Origin: Limnohabitans sp. MMS-10A-178
GTDB taxonomy: Bacteria; Pseudomonadota; Gammaproteobacteria; Burkholderiales; Burkholderiaceae_C
Reading direction: 5' to 3'
NCBI RefSeq assembly: GCF_003063375.1
Contig: NZ_NERY01000001.1
Location: 1,178,001 to 1,242,000 of the forward strand
Length of the DNA stretch: 64,000 bases
Shown piece by piece: positions 15,784-25,911 of the stretch (the stretch's first letter is position 1; every line of letters starts with the position of its first letter). The translations under genes and the position numbers were made by a program. The notes beneath the pieces are model-generated. The model was given only the letters and a program-made list of their open reading frames with translations. It did no database searches and was not told the origin of the DNA.

Positions 15784-18700
15784 TTATATTTTAGCTTCTG
15801 CAGAAGCATCAGACGGCGATTTTTGCTTGCCAGACCAAAGCCTTTTCAAAAACTCACTCAAATCGTCCATGTAGCAATACATCACGGGGACCACCACCAG
15901 CGTGAGTATGGAAGAGGTGATGACCCCACCGATCACGGCCTGGCCCATGGGAGCTCTTTGTTCTGAGCCCTCCGTAATAGCGAATGCCAGGGGGATCATG
16001 CCGAAAATCATGGCCAAAGTTGTCATCAAAATGGGCCGAAGCCGGACTTTGGCCGCCATCAACAGAGCGTCATGACGGCTGAGGCCAGCAATGGGCTGAC
16101 CTGAATCAGACACGCTGCCTTCACGCGCCCTGATTGCAAAATCGACCAACAAAATGGCGTTTTTGGTGACCAGGCCCATTAGCATCACCACGCCTATCAC
16201 AGAGAACATGGAAAGAGCAGACCCAAATGCCATGAGTGCCAACACCACGCCAATCAAAGTCAGGGGCAGGGCCGTCATGAGGGCAATGGGTTGTAAGAAA
16301 CTCTTGAACTGGCTGGCCAAAATCATGTAAATGAAAATCACGGCCATGATCAGCGCTGTGATGGCATATTGAAATGATTCGTTCATGCTTTTGGTAGAGC
16401 CACCAAATTGGTAGCGATAACCAGGCGGCCAGGCCACAGTGTCTAGAATTTTTCGAATGTCGTTCGAAATCTCACCGGCTGATCTTTTGGATGAATTGGC
16501 GTTGATCGAAACCTCGCGCATCAAATCGCGCCGGTTGATTTGATTCGAACCCGTTGTTTCTTGAATCTGCGCAATTTGACCCAGTCGAACCGTGCGAGAT
16601 GAGCCGTCGGGTGCAGGCAGACTGAAGGAAAGACGCTCTAAATCCTGGGGGCTGTTGCGGTATTCAGGGGCAAGCCTTACTTTGACGTCGTAGGTCTGAT
16701 CGTCGGGGGCTCGCCAATTGCCCACTGTTTGGCCGGCAATCAGTGTTCGCAGCGCGCTAGAGATGGGTGCAACACTGAGGCCAAGATCGGCCGCAGACTC
16801 TGGCAGCACCTTGATGGCAATGGAGGGCTTGTTGGGTTTGACGCTGGAATCTAAATCGACAAGGCCAGGAATGTTGCGAACCTTTTCCAGAATCAGCAAG
16901 GTCAGGCGCTCTAACTCACGTTGGTCAGGACCTTGAAGAGAAAATTCAATTTGCTTGCTACCGCCCACGGCATCTAGGGTTCCAACGTGAGTCACAGTGA
17001 TGCCCGCAACCTTGCTCAAACGCTCACGCAGTTGGGTGGCAATTTCTTCTACGCTGCGCTCACGCAGTTTTCGGTCTACCAAACGAATGTAAATGCTGGC
17101 GTTGTTTTTGCCTTGTGCATTGGGGGTGTTCATGCCCGTCAGGGTGTATTTCACTTCTGGAAACTCACGCACTATTTGTTCAACTTGTTGGGCCTTCAAA
17201 GCAGTGCTTTCGAGCGAAGTCCCCACGGGTGTTTGAAAGGTGAGTGTGGTTTCTGAGTAGTCGCCTTTGGGTACAAACTCTGTTCCCAAGAGCCTTACCA
17301 TGAACACGCTGGCCACAAAGATGAGGAATGCCGCTAACAAGGTGCTGCGCTTGTGCTTAAGAGCCCATGCGAGCATGTTTTGATATTGGTCTGAAACTCG
17401 ATCGGTCTTTACTTCAAACCAATGTGTGACACGACCCAAAGATTTGTCATACCAATTTGCTGGCGCCTTGTTTTGACCCGCATGGTGAATGCTGGGGTCA
17501 TGCCAAACACTGGACAACATGGGGTCGAGCGTGAAACTCACAAACATCGAAATCAAGACGGCCGCCACGATGGTGATGCCAAACTCATGAAAGAACTTGC
17601 CAATAATGCCTTCCATGAAGCCAATGGGCAGAAACACCGCAACGATGGACAAGGTGGTTGCCAACACAGCCAGGCCAATTTCTTGGGTGCCTATCATGGC
17701 GGCGTTGTAAGCATTCTTGCCCATTTGCACATGCCGTACGATGTTTTCACGAACCACAATGGCATCGTCAATGAGCAAGCCCACACACAAAGACAGCGCC
17801 ATGAGTGTGATCATGTTGATGGTGAAGCCAAACATGCTCATGAACCAGAATGTGCCGATGATTGAAATGGGCAGCGTCAGGCCAGTGATCACTGTTGATC
17901 GCCACGAGTTCAAAAACAAAAACACAATGAGGACGGTGAGCACCGCGCCTTCAATCAGGGTTCTGCGAACGTTGTCGACCGACACGCGAATTTGGCGCGA
18001 GCCATCAGAGACTGGTTCTAAGCGAATGCCGGCAGGCATTTGTGCCCTGATACCTTGAAGGGTGCTCATCAAGCCATCAACCACTTCGATGGTGTTGGCA
18101 TCCTGAGATTTTTGTACTGTGAGAATCAATGTGCGCTCACCGTTGTAAAGCGCCATGTTTTCCATTTCTTGGGCGCCATCATTCACATGCGCAACTTGCG
18201 AGAGGCGGACAGGGGTGCTGCCTTTTCTGGCCACAATGATGTTGGCAAAATCTTCGGGTCGCTTCACGCGTGACTGAACCTGAATGACACGTTCTTGTGA
18301 AAATGAGCGCAAGGCGCCGACGGGCAAGTCTTGATTCTCATTTCGCACTGCTGAGGCAATTTGCTCAGCCGAGACACCCAAGGCCTCCATGGCGTCAGGC
18401 CTCAAATAGATGTTGATTTCTCTTCGGCTGCCTCCCAAGACATTGACCGCACCAACGCCTCGCACGTTTTCTAATCGCTTTTTAATGGTTTGTTCTGCGT
18501 AGTTGGTCAGCTCAACCAGGTTGGTGTTCTTCGCGTCTTTTTGGGTGTCAGGTATGACGGCCAAGGACCAAATTGACTTGCTGGTTGGATCAAATCGAAT
18601 GATGCGCGGCTCTTTCACTTCATCGCGCAAAGTGGCCCGAATGCTCGCCACCTTTTCGCGCACGTCATCGGCCGCTTTGCGACCATCCATATTGAGCTGA

Positions 18701-18984
18701 AACTCAATCACCACCACCGATTGATTTTCATAACTGCGCGAGGTGAGCGCGTTGATTCCGGCAATGGCGTTCACGCCTTCTTCAATTTTTTTAGAGACTT
18801 CGCTCTCGACAATTTCGGGGGAGGCGCCAGGGTATTCCGTGAGTACTACCACCACGGGAAAATCAATGTTGGGAAATTGATCAACCTTGAGGCGTTGAAA
18901 GGAAAACAAGCCCATGACCACAAACACGAGCATGATCATGGTCGCGAAGACCGGATTTTGGAGGCTGACTTTGGTGAACCACAT
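15784..18984 (-). CDS. RND efflux pump permease (AcrB/HAE1 family)
   Basis: A 1066-residue inner-membrane proton-driven exporter that pumps hydrophobic compounds through the adaptor and TolC. Twelve transmembrane segments and two large periplasmic loops are evident. The proton-relay residues are Asp406/Asp407 in [13 protein letters not shown] (TM4) and Lys941 in [13 protein letters not shown] (TM10). The N-terminus [20 protein letters not shown] is typical of the family. It lies 9 bases after the adaptor gene under the same TetR-type regulator. It is clearly HAE1-like rather than a CzcA metal pump, which would have a TM4 Asp-Glu pair. Confidence 0.94.
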   Translation of the reverse strand: MWFTKVSLQNPVFATMIMLVFVVMGLFSFQRLKVDQFPNIDFPVVVVLTEYPGASPEIVESEVSKKIEEGVNAIAGINALTSRSYENQSVVVIEFQLNMDGRKAADDVREKVASIRATLRDEVKEPRIIRFDPTSKSIWSLAVIPDTQKDAKNTNLVELTNYAEQTIKKRLENVRGVGAVNVLGGSRREINIYLRPDAMEALGVSAEQIASAVRNENQDLPVGALRSFSQERVIQVQSRVKRPEDFANIIVARKGSTPVRLSQVAHVNDGAQEMENMALYNGERTLILTVQKSQDANTIEVVDGLMSTLQGIRAQMPAGIRLEPVSDGSRQIRVSVDNVRRTLIEGAVLTVLIVFLFLNSWRSTVITGLTLPISIIGTFWFMSMFGFTINMITLMALSLCVGLLIDDAIVVRENIVRHVQMGKNAYNAAMIGTQEIGLAVLATTLSIVAVFLPIGFMEGIIGKFFHEFGITIVAAVLISMFVSFTLDPMLSSVWHDPSIHHAGQNKAPANWYDKSLGRVTHWFEVKTDRVSDQYQNMLAWALKHKRSTLLAAFLIFVASVFMVRLLGTEFVPKGDYSETTLTFQTPVGTSLESTALKAQQVEQIVREFPEVKYTLTGMNTPNAQGKNNASIYIRLVDRKLRERSVEEIATQLRERLSKVAGITVTHVGTLDAVGGSKQIEFSLQGPDQRELERLTLLILEKVRNIPGLVDLDSSVKPNKPSIAIKVLPESAADLGLSVAPISSALRTLIAGQTVGNWRAPDDQTYDVKVRLAPEYRNSPQDLERLSFSLPAPDGSSRTVRLGQIAQIQETTGSNQINRRDLMREVSINANSSKRSAGEISNDIRKILDTVAWPPGYRYQFGGSTKSMNESFQYAITALIMAVIFIYMILASQFKSFLQPIALMTALPLTLIGVVLALMAFGSALSMFSVIGVVMLMGLVTKNAILLVDFAIRAREGSVSDSGQPIAGLSRHDALLMAAKVRLRPILMTTLAMIFGMIPLAFAITEGSEQRAPMGQAVIGGVITSSILTLVVVPVMYCYMDDLSEFLKRLWSGKQKSPSDASAEAKI

Positions 18985-18993
18985 GCGCGGGGC

Positions 18994-20145
18994 TTAAGGT
19001 TTTGTGTTTGCAGGCAAAACAGAAGCTTTTACAGCCTGCGTGATCAAAGTGCCATCCCTCACAGCGCCTGCGCTGGGCGCCAACACCTTTGTTCCTTCTT
19101 TGATTTCTTTCAGAGCCATGACGGCTTTGCCATCGGCTTCGCCCTTGGCACCCAGTTCTACTTGCAGGTGAACAACTTGATTGTCTTGCAGCGTTTGAAC
19201 ATAGGGTTTGGTTTTGTCCGATCGAACACTTTCAAGTGGCACGACCACCGCTTGAACTTTTTGGGTGCCCAAGCTGCCTTGCACAAACACCCCTTGGCGC
19301 AGAAGGGGGTGCGATTGGAGTCCCAAATAGACCAAGACACTGCGGCTGCCAGTTTGAGTGCTGGGGTTGATTCTCAAAACCCTTGCCGACACTTCTTCTG
19401 ATGTACCTTCCACAAGCAGTTTGGCGATTTGTCCTACTTTGACATTCACGGCCTCTGCCGATGTGAGCGTAGCTTCGAGTTCCAATTGGGACAGATCAAT
19501 GATTTCAATGATGCGAGCTTCAATGGCAACCCGTTCACCCGGCTGAACAAATCGTTGACTAACCAAACCATTGATCGGCGCTCTTAAAACACTGTCGTCC
19601 AATGCCTTGGTGCTGACATCGAGGGCTGACAAGGCCGCTTGATAACTGGCTTTGGCACCGTTCAGGTTGGCCATTGAAGTGTCTAAAGCTGTTTTAGAAA
19701 TAAAGCCTTGGTTCACGAGCGCATTGTTGTTGTCAAATTGACGCTGTGCAACGTCTACTTGCGCCCGCGCAGCTTCTGCTTGTTGCTGCGCTTGGCGTTG
19801 CCTTGCCAGGTATTCGGTGTTATCAACCCGCGCCACAATTTGACCCATTTTCACGGGGTCGCCCTCGCGCACTTCTAGCATCACAAGTTCACCCGCAACA
19901 CGTGCTTTGACCATGGCAGTGCGCACCGCTTTGAGCGTGCCTGTGACGCGCACACCTTGCGTCATGGTCATCGTTTGGGCCACGGCAATGTCATTTGCCG
20001 ATAACTCGATGCTCACAGGGCCACTGCTTTTTGCCATCTCAGTTGGCGTGACGCGCTTGCCAATCCAGCCTTTTTGAAGGCCCACAGCAATGACGCCAGC
20101 CAATGCCAGAACGAAAATGCTGAGGCCCAGTTTTTTTGAAATCAT
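18994..20145 (-). CDS. RND efflux periplasmic adaptor (membrane fusion protein)
   Basis: A 383-residue adaptor bridging the RND pump and TolC. An N-terminal membrane anchor (LGLSIFVLALAGVIAVGLQ) is followed by a half-lipoyl motif GELVMLEVREGDPVKMGQIVA, a helical hairpin (about 95-165, Gln/Ala-rich), the second half-lipoyl DSVLRAPINGLVSQRFVQPGE, and beta-barrel and membrane-proximal domains. It has no lipobox cysteine, so it is anchored by its helix. Its ATG (20145) overlaps the tetR stop (20142) as ATGA, a direct sign of cotranscription with its regulator. Confidence 0.92.
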   Translation of the reverse strand: MISKKLGLSIFVLALAGVIAVGLQKGWIGKRVTPTEMAKSSGPVSIELSANDIAVAQTMTMTQGVRVTGTLKAVRTAMVKARVAGELVMLEVREGDPVKMGQIVARVDNTEYLARQRQAQQQAEAARAQVDVAQRQFDNNNALVNQGFISKTALDTSMANLNGAKASYQAALSALDVSTKALDDSVLRAPINGLVSQRFVQPGERVAIEARIIEIIDLSQLELEATLTSAEAVNVKVGQIAKLLVEGTSEEVSARVLRINPSTQTGSRSVLVYLGLQSHPLLRQGVFVQGSLGTQKVQAVVVPLESVRSDKTKPYVQTLQDNQVVHLQVELGAKGEADGKAVMALKEIKEGTKVLAPSAGAVRDGTLITQAVKASVLPANTKP

Positions 20146-20792
20146 TGTGTTTTCGGGTTGGTGCAAAGTCCACGCACGATCAAATCAGCGTGTTGTGCAA
20201 TGAGATTTTCAGGGGTGGTTTGATCCGAGCCCGACAGACAAATACCGTAGGTGTTTTTAGACATGATCAAAAACAGCATGGGCGCAATGACCACGGTGGC
20301 GGTATGGGCCGTGTCGAAGTCATGAAATTCTCCCGTTGCGCGGCCGCGCTCCAAAATATCTTGGAGCAAACGCGTGGCAGGGTCGATCACTTCCTCTTGA
20401 TAAAACGCCGCCAAATCTGGAAAGTGGTGGGCCTCGTTGCTGATCAATTTGGTAATGCCCGATGCCTTGGTGGCGCCGTATCTGCGCCACCATTCCATCA
20501 TCAATGTTTTGAGCAATTCAGAGCAAGAGCCTTTGAAATTGGCAACTTCCAAAGCCCCTTCATTGACTGTTTTGACCACGTTTTCACGAACCACAGCTTT
20601 GAACAATTCTTCTTTGCTTGGAAAGTACAAAAACAGGGTGCCTTTTGAGACGCCTGCCTTGGCAGCAACTTCTTCCGACTTGGTGGCAGCAAATCCTTTT
20701 TCCACAAACAAATCGAGCGCAGCCTCCAACAGTTCACCTGGGCGGTGCTGCTTGCGGCGCTCTCTTTTGGGGGTAAGGAGGAATTCAGACAC
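20142..20792 (-). CDS. TetR/AcrR-family repressor of the efflux operon
   Basis: A 216-residue regulator with the TetR helix-turn-helix at about residues 10-55 (LLEAALDLFVEKGFAATKSE, then SKGTLFLYFPSKEELF). The C-terminal ligand-binding half is variable, as usual. The GTG at 20792-20790 is proposed as start because the gcdH terminator at 20865-20892 bounds the transcript, although the frame is open to 20915. It leads the operon with adaptor and RND pump and presumably represses itself and them until a pump substrate binds. A candidate operator lies at 20801-20814. Confidence 0.85.
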   Translation of the reverse strand: MSEFLLTPKRERRKQHRPGELLEAALDLFVEKGFAATKSEEVAAKAGVSKGTLFLYFPSKEELFKAVVRENVVKTVNEGALEVANFKGSCSELLKTLMMEWWRRYGATKASGITKLISNEAHHFPDLAAFYQEEVIDPATRLLQDILERGRATGEFHDFDTAHTATVVIAPMLFLIMSKNTYGICLSGSDQTTPENLIAQHADLIVRGLCTNPKTQ

Positions 20793-20800
20793 GTTTAATG

Positions 20801-20814
20801 ACTCAATGGTTAGT
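20801..20814 (-). promoter_or_regulatory. Candidate TetR operator
   Basis: On the tetR strand the sequence ACTAACCATTGAGT is an imperfect dyad of the form ACTnA-N4-TnAGT, starting 9 bases before the proposed GTG. It lies where an autoregulatory operator would block transcription. The dyad is seen; the function is inference. Confidence 0.35.
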
Positions 20815-20864
20815 AATATAAGCCGCAAGTCACGGCCCGTCAAGAAGCAGGGTGTTTTGAAATG

Positions 20865-20892
20865 AAAAAAAGACCGCCCGAGGCAGTCTTTT
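20865..20892 (-). terminator. Rho-independent terminator after gcdH
   Basis: On the minus strand AAAGACTGCC, a short TCG-containing loop and GGCGGTCTTT pair (one G-U) and run into TTTTT. It lies 27 bases beyond the gcdH stop and upstream of tetR, separating the two minus-strand units. Confidence 0.85.
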
Positions 20893-20918
20893 GCAGCGAG
20901 TTTGATTTGAATCAAAGA

Positions 20919-22106
20919 TCAATAAAAAGCTTGCAAACCTGTTTGAGCGCGACCCAAAATGAGGGCGTGCACATCGTGTGTGCCTTCGTAGGTGTTGACT
21001 GTTTCCAAGTTGATCATGTGGCGAATGACATGGTATTCGTCGTGAATGCCGTTGCCGCCATGCATGTCGCGCGCCATCCGAGCCACATCCAAGGCCTTGC
21101 CGCAGCTGTTGCGCTTGATCAGGCTGATCATCTCTGGCACAGATTGACCTTCGTCCATCAAACGGCCAACTCGCAAGCAGCCTTGCAAACCCAAACTGAT
21201 TTCAGTTTGCATATCGGCCAATTTCTTTTGGATCAATTGGTTTTGTGCCAAGGGGCGGCCAAATTGAACGCGGTCCATGGTGTATTGGCGGGCGCGGTGC
21301 CAGCAGTCTTCTGCTGCACCCAAAGCACCCCATGCAATGCCATAGCGAGCTTTGTTCAAGCAACCAAAAGGACCTTTCAAACCAGATACATTGGGCAACA
21401 TATTGCCTTCAGGCACAAACACATCGTCCATGACAATTTCGCCTGTGATGCTGGCGCGCAAGCTCATCTTGCCTTCAATTTTCGGGGCCGTGAGACCCTT
21501 CATGCCTTTTTCCAAAATGAAGCCGCGAATGGCCGATTGACCATCGCCTTCGCCTTCTAATTTGGCCCACACCACAAACACATCGGCGATTGGCGAATTG
21601 GTAATCCACATCTTGGCGCCCTTCATGATGAAACCACCGTCGACAGGTTTGGCGCGGGTGATCATGCTGGCAGGGTCGGAGCCGTGGTTGGGTTCGGTGA
21701 GGCCAAAGCAACCCACCCATTCACCAGTGGCCAATTTGGGCAGGTATTTTTGGCGTTGGGCTTCAGAGCCGTATTCGTTAATGGGGTGCATGACCAAAGA
21801 ACTTTGAACGCTCATGGCGCTGCGATAGCCGCTGTCTACTCGCTCAACCTCTCTGGCTACCAAGCCATAGCTGACGTAGTTCAAACCGGCGCAACCATAG
21901 CCCTCAATGGTGGAGCCCAAGAAGCCCATGCTGCCAAACTCGTTCATGATTTCGCGATCAAACTTTTCATGCCGCGCAGCCATCAAAACACGGGTCTGCA
22001 ATTTTTCTTGGCAGAAGTCATGAGCTGCATCAACGATGGCTCTTTCGTCGTCGCTCAACTGTGAGTTAAGGAGAAAGGGGTCTTGCCATTGGAAGGAGGG
22101 CTTCAT
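20919..22106 (-). CDS. gcdH: Glutaryl-CoA dehydrogenase
   Basis: Oxidatively decarboxylates glutaryl-CoA to crotonyl-CoA in lysine, tryptophan and aromatic degradation. The 395-residue flavoenzyme has the acyl-CoA dehydrogenase signatures [15 protein letters not shown] and the FAD-contacting [15 protein letters not shown]. The catalytic base is probably Glu374 in [16 protein letters not shown], and the GCDH-typical [16 protein letters not shown] is present. ATG 22106 gives the normal family length; the upstream extension has no support. The gene diverges from msrA across a 113-bp spacer, and its start is preceded by ATTCAAATC with no Shine-Dalgarno. No CoA-transferase or LysR regulator is adjacent, unlike many gcdH loci. 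Confidence 0.93.
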   Translation of the reverse strand: MKPSFQWQDPFLLNSQLSDDERAIVDAAHDFCQEKLQTRVLMAARHEKFDREIMNEFGSMGFLGSTIEGYGCAGLNYVSYGLVAREVERVDSGYRSAMSVQSSLVMHPINEYGSEAQRQKYLPKLATGEWVGCFGLTEPNHGSDPASMITRAKPVDGGFIMKGAKMWITNSPIADVFVVWAKLEGEGDGQSAIRGFILEKGMKGLTAPKIEGKMSLRASITGEIVMDDVFVPEGNMLPNVSGLKGPFGCLNKARYGIAWGALGAAEDCWHRARQYTMDRVQFGRPLAQNQLIQKKLADMQTEISLGLQGCLRVGRLMDEGQSVPEMISLIKRNSCGKALDVARMARDMHGGNGIHDEYHVIRHMINLETVNTYEGTHDVHALILGRAQTGLQAFY

Positions 22107-22219
22107 GATTTGAATCCGTGAAAGATAAAAGATGCCGTATTTTATCGCTATGCGAAATGTCCCATGCGGATGTCCTGTTAAAAAGACCTCTCGGCATGAA
22201 TTTGAGAGACAATCAGCCC

Positions 22220-22771
22220 ATGACACTACCATCACAATCTGAAATCTTGGTCCTCGGCGGCGGTTGCTTTTGGTGCACTGAGGCAGTCTATGTTCAAGTC
22301 AAGGGGGTGCTGGATGTCGAGTCGGGTTATTGCAACGGTCGAACCATCAACCCCACTTACGAGCAGGTTTGTGGTGGCGATACCGGCCACAACGAGGTGG
22401 TTAGGCTAACTTACGATCCGCAAATTATCAACACGCGAACCTTGCTCGAAATTTTCTTTGTCATTCACGATCCCACCACGCTCAATCGGCAGGGAAATGA
22501 CCGAGGTACTCAGTACAGAAGCGGTGTCTACTTCACCACACCAGCTCAGGCCGAAGTGGCCAAATCGCTCATTGCCGAAATTGACGCCGAAAACGTGTTC
22601 GATTCGGCAGTCGTGACAGAAGTCTTGCCTTTGCAAAATTACAGCGCAGCTGAGGAATACCATCAAGACTTCTTTGAACGCAATCCAACCCAGGGCTACT
22701 GCTTGGCGGTGGCTGCCCCCAAAGTATGGAAGTTCAAGAAAACTTTCTCTGATTGGGTTAAGCCCAAGTGA
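22220..22771 (+). CDS. msrA: Peptide methionine sulfoxide reductase A
   Basis: Reduces the S form of methionine sulfoxide in oxidised proteins. It has 183 residues, with the catalytic Cys16 in the invariant GCFWCTEAV. The substrate-binding [20 protein letters not shown] and the [15 protein letters not shown] motif follow. It lacks a signal peptide and an MsrB domain, so it is the cytoplasmic single-domain form. Two earlier in-frame ATGs exist (22118 and 22196); 22220 is chosen from family length. The stop lies within an 11-bp tandem repeat. Confidence 0.93.
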   Translation: MTLPSQSEILVLGGGCFWCTEAVYVQVKGVLDVESGYCNGRTINPTYEQVCGGDTGHNEVVRLTYDPQIINTRTLLEIFFVIHDPTTLNRQGNDRGTQYRSGVYFTTPAQAEVAKSLIAEIDAENVFDSAVVTEVLPLQNYSAAEEYHQDFFERNPTQGYCLAVAAPKVWKFKKTFSDWVKPK

Positions 22772-22798
22772 AATTTAAGTGAAGACCAAGTGAAGCTG
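22766..22798 (+). repeat. 11-bp tandem repeat across the msrA stop
   Basis: AAGTGAA recurs at 22766, 22777 and 22788, giving three 11-base units (AAGTGAAATTT, AAGTGAAGACC, AAGTGAAGCTG). The first unit contains the msrA stop and the third the GTG start of the next gene. Confidence 0.75.
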
Positions 22799-23119
22799 CA
22801 GTCGTTTTTTGTTCGTGTAATTCAAGCGCTGCTGATCAGCGCTGTCTTGGTGGCGCCCGCGATAGGGCGGGTCCACCAAATATTGCATGCCCACGATTGC
22901 GACCTAGAAGTTCAATCGGTCTTATTCAGTGACCATGAAGAAGGTTCACTTTCGTGTGTTGCACTAGACCACTTGGGTTCTGGTGAAGCGCCTGTTGGCC
23001 ATCAAGTGTCGTTTGCTGCTTCACAGGCTTTCTTCTCCTATCAATGGGTTTTGTTTGAGAAAAGCATTCAAACACCAGCCCATTGTTTCTCTGCCCGCGC
23101 GCCGCCTTTTTTCCTTTGA
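22790..23119 (+). CDS. Small secreted or membrane-anchored protein, function unknown
   Basis: A 109-residue protein that I do not recognise with certainty. Residues 5-27 form a hydrophobic signal-like segment (FFVRVIQALLISAVLVAPAI). After it come metal-ligand-rich stretches: HQILHAHDCD, FSDHEEG, CVALDHLG and GHQVSF, with four cysteines in all. It begins with GTG inside a tandem repeat and ends just before a terminator that separates it from a ZnuD-like TonB receptor. Small His/Cys-containing periplasmic proteins commonly sit next to zinc or cobalt transport genes, so a metal-related role is possible, but this is inference from context and composition. It could also be read as a DUF2946-like protein. 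Confidence 0.6.
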   Translation: MKLQSFFVRVIQALLISAVLVAPAIGRVHQILHAHDCDLEVQSVLFSDHEEGSLSCVALDHLGSGEAPVGHQVSFAASQAFFSYQWVLFEKSIQTPAHCFSARAPPFFL

Positions 23120-23136
23120 ACAGTTGTCATTTGCTT

Positions 23137-23171
23137 CCCTTTCCTAAGCGGAAAGGGCGCTTCTTTTTTTT
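23137..23171 (+). terminator. Terminator or attenuator before the TonB receptor gene
   Basis: CCCTTTCC (23137-23144), loop TAAGC, GGAAAGGG (23150-23157), then CGCTTC and a run of eight T. It ends only 12 bases before the receptor ATG. It must therefore either end the upstream transcript, leaving the receptor promoter inside or before it, or attenuate readthrough. Confidence 0.85.
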
Positions 23172-23183
23172 CAAAGGATTTCC

Positions 23184-25247
23184 ATGTCTTTCATTTCTTC
23201 CCAAAATAGTGGGCGGCGCACGCCTTTTTCACGTCACACATCTTTCTCCGTGTTGGCTTTGATGGCCATGACCTCGTCTGTCTTTGCACCTCTAGCCATC
23301 GCTCAAACCATCGCTCAAACTGTCTCAGAAGTTGTCATCACGGGTAACCCACTTTCAAGGTCTGAAAGCACCAACAATGTCAGCAGCTTGTCGGGCATGA
23401 ACTTAACCCAGCAAGGACAAAGTACTTTGGGCGAAACGCTCAACAACTTGCCCGGTGTGAGCAGCACTTACTTCGGACCCAATGCCAGCCGCCCCATTGT
23501 GCGGGGCCTGGATGGCGATCGCATTCGCGTGTTGAGCAACAGTGGCGCCAGCTTAGATGCCTCTTCGCTCAGTTATGACCATGCAGTACCCCTCGATGTG
23601 TTGTCGGTCGAACGCATTGAAGTTTTGAGAGGCCCCGCCGCATTGCAATATGGCGGCAGTGCCATTGGTGGTGTGGTCAATGTCATTGACAACCGCATTC
23701 CTCGAAATCCGATGCAAGGTGTTTTGGGCAAGATTCAATTGCAAGGCGCTTCGGGCAATCAGGAAGTGTCAAAAGGCGCTTTGCTTGAAACTGGTTTTGG
23801 CTCTTGGGTCTTGCACGTTGATGCGTTTGATCGCAATTCAAAAGATGTCAAAGTGCCACAGGCTTTGACATGCACCAAAGCAGGCTCCCCCGAACTCGCC
23901 AAGCGCATTTGCAACTCGGCCAACAACGCCAGCGGCGGTGCTGCAGGCGCCAGTTTGTTCTTCGATCAAGGCTTTGTGGGCTTGTCATTGCAAACCTACA
24001 AGAGCCAATATGGCACAGTGGCTGAAGACGAGGTCACCATTGGCATGAAATCAGACCGCGCGGCTTTGGAGGGGGCTTGGCGCCCAACAAGTGGCTTCCT
24101 CAGAAGTGTCAATTGGCAAGCCAGCCAGACCCGTTATCAGCACACCGAATTTGAAGGTGCTGAAGCGGGTACTGTGTTTGCCAACAAGGGCCATGACGGG
24201 CGTGTTCAGCTCCGACACAAGCCATGGAAAACAGGTGCTGGAACCTGGGAGGGCGTTTGGGGTTGGCAGTCTGAGCAAGCACGATTCTCGGCTGACGGAT
24301 CTGAGGCTTTTGTTCCTTTGAGTCACAGCCGAACACAAGCATTGTTTGCCATTGAGGAGTTTTCACTTGGCAAGGCCAGTGTCAATCTGGGTATTCGCCG
24401 AGAGCAAGTGTCAGTTCAGTCGCTGGGCAATCCAGATCCCAATGTCGATCGATTTGAATTGGGAACCCGCAAATTCTCACCTCAAAGTTATGCCATGGCC
24501 TCCTCATGGCAGTGGCTGCCCAATTGGCGTTTGAGCGCCAACGTGTCGCGTACTGAAAGAGCACCCCGAGACTATGAACTCTTTGCCAATGGCCCGCACA
24601 TTGCCACAGCGGCTTGGGAACGAGGTCAATCTGGGCTTGGTTTAGAAAAAGCCAACAGCATGGATGTTTCGGCTCTTTGGCAAAAGGGTGCGCATCAGAT
24701 GAAGTTGACCGCATTCCAAAGTCGCTTTGGTAACTTCATTGGACTTCTTGGCACTTCGGAAGTGGAAGAAGACTTACCCGTGCAGGTCTATCAAGGTGTG
24801 CGCGCCAAGTTTTCAGGTTTTGAAACTTCAGGCCAATGGCGCTTAGCGCAATCTGCAGGTACCTTGGATTTAACATGGCGGGCAGATGCTGTGCGTGCGA
24901 TCAATCTCAACACCAACGATGCCATGCCGCGAATTGCCCCTCTGCGCTTGGGGGCCGGTTTGGTCCATGCTTCTGGCGCGTGGAGCTCACACCTAGGGTT
25001 TGATTGGCATGCTGCCCAAAATAGGGTGCCCGAAGGAAGTTTGACAACACCCGCATTCACGCTCTGGCATGGCCATGTGGCTTACAAGCAAAAAGTGTCG
25101 GGCAGTGTGCTCAATTGGTTTGCAAGGGTTGACAACCTAAGCAACCAGTGGGCCTACAGCGCCACGTCCATCTTGACCTCGACAGCACCTGGAAAAGCGC
25201 CATTGCCGGGTCGAAGCGTGAAGTTGGGCGTACTGGCCTCTTTTTAA
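23184..25247 (+). CDS. znuD: TonB-dependent outer membrane receptor, ZnuD-like
   Basis: A 687-residue outer membrane receptor with a signal peptide (ends near PLAIAQ), a TonB box (SEVVITGNP) and a plug domain. The plug shows GPNASRPIVRGLDGDRIRVL, the DHAVPLDVLSVERIEVLRGP segment and YGGSAIGGVVNVID. The SxDHAVPxD signature is characteristic of zinc receptors of the ZnuD type. The barrel ends with the expected aromatic C-terminus (VLASF). Histidine-rich external loops seen in meningococcal ZnuD are weak here, so zinc specificity is likely but not certain. AAAGGA lies 5 bases before the ATG. No Zur box is evident. Confidence 0.85.
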   Translation: MSFISSQNSGRRTPFSRHTSFSVLALMAMTSSVFAPLAIAQTIAQTVSEVVITGNPLSRSESTNNVSSLSGMNLTQQGQSTLGETLNNLPGVSSTYFGPNASRPIVRGLDGDRIRVLSNSGASLDASSLSYDHAVPLDVLSVERIEVLRGPAALQYGGSAIGGVVNVIDNRIPRNPMQGVLGKIQLQGASGNQEVSKGALLETGFGSWVLHVDAFDRNSKDVKVPQALTCTKAGSPELAKRICNSANNASGGAAGASLFFDQGFVGLSLQTYKSQYGTVAEDEVTIGMKSDRAALEGAWRPTSGFLRSVNWQASQTRYQHTEFEGAEAGTVFANKGHDGRVQLRHKPWKTGAGTWEGVWGWQSEQARFSADGSEAFVPLSHSRTQALFAIEEFSLGKASVNLGIRREQVSVQSLGNPDPNVDRFELGTRKFSPQSYAMASSWQWLPNWRLSANVSRTERAPRDYELFANGPHIATAAWERGQSGLGLEKANSMDVSALWQKGAHQMKLTAFQSRFGNFIGLLGTSEVEEDLPVQVYQGVRAKFSGFETSGQWRLAQSAGTLDLTWRADAVRAINLNTNDAMPRIAPLRLGAGLVHASGAWSSHLGFDWHAAQNRVPEGSLTTPAFTLWHGHVAYKQKVSGSVLNWFARVDNLSNQWAYSATSILTSTAPGKAPLPGRSVKLGVLASF

Positions 25248-25260
25248 ATTAAGCGCTAGC

Positions 25261-25279
25261 TAAGTTAAGAACTAACTTA
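25261..25279. other. Inverted repeat between convergent znuD and pdxH
   Basis: TAAGTTA (25261-25267), loop AGAAC, TAACTTA (25273-25279). It is an AT-rich 7-bp hairpin at the convergence, overlapping the pdxH stop codon. It may act as a weak bidirectional terminator; no T-run follows. Confidence 0.4.
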
Positions 25280-25909
25280 AGGCGCCAAGCGTTCGCGAAG
25301 CCAATTGCCTTCGTTCAAGCGATAGCGCAAGCGATCGTGCAATCGGCTTTTGCGACCTTGCCAAAATTGCCACTCATCGGGCACCAAACGATAGCCCCCC
25401 CAATGGGGTGGGCGTGGCGGGTTCAGCATGAATTGAGCCGCATACTTAGCTGCGTTGGTCACCAACACGCCTCGGCCATCGATGACCTGACTTTGGGGAG
25501 AGGCCCATGCGCCAATGCGCGAATCTAGGGGGCGGCTGTGAAAGTAGGCGTCGCTTTCTGCATCGCTTATTTTTTCCATTCGGCCTTCAATGCGCACCAC
25601 TCGCTCTAACTCGACCCAGTGAAATTGCAAGGCAGCATAGGGGTTGCCAGCAAGCTCTTTGCCTTTGCGTGAGTCGTAGTTGGTGTACCAAACTATGCCG
25701 CGTTCGTCATAGCCTTTAATGAGGACTACGCGCGTGCTAGGGCGCATGTTGCTGGCCACAGTGGCCACGGTCATGGCATTGGGTTCGGGTACTTCCGATT
25801 GAATGGCTTCATTCAGCCAACGCTCAAATTGTTTTAGCGGATCGGCTGCCGAGGCGTCTTCACTCAGCTCTGCTTTTTCATAACTTTTGCGCAAATCGGC
25901 GATGTTCAT
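25277..25909 (-). CDS. pdxH: Pyridoxine/pyridoxamine 5'-phosphate oxidase
   Basis: FMN enzyme making pyridoxal 5'-phosphate. The 210 residues begin with [37 protein letters not shown] and [16 protein letters not shown] bind FMN, and [19 protein letters not shown] is the PdxH active-site region. The C-terminal segment [22 protein letters not shown] carries the PLP-phosphate contacts. Its start is 2 bases after the stop of the ChaC-like gene, so both are one transcript. Confidence 0.96.
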   Translation of the reverse strand: MNIADLRKSYEKAELSEDASAADPLKQFERWLNEAIQSEVPEPNAMTVATVASNMRPSTRVVLIKGYDERGIVWYTNYDSRKGKELAGNPYAALQFHWVELERVVRIEGRMEKISDAESDAYFHSRPLDSRIGAWASPQSQVIDGRGVLVTNAAKYAAQFMLNPPRPPHWGGYRLVPDEWQFWQGRKSRLHDRLRYRLNEGNWLRERLAP

Positions 25910-25911
25910 GG

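Noticed and set aside
17422..17865. 147-codon plus-strand frame inside the RND pump gene
   Set aside because: Antisense shadow of a conserved membrane protein; no start signal or domain.
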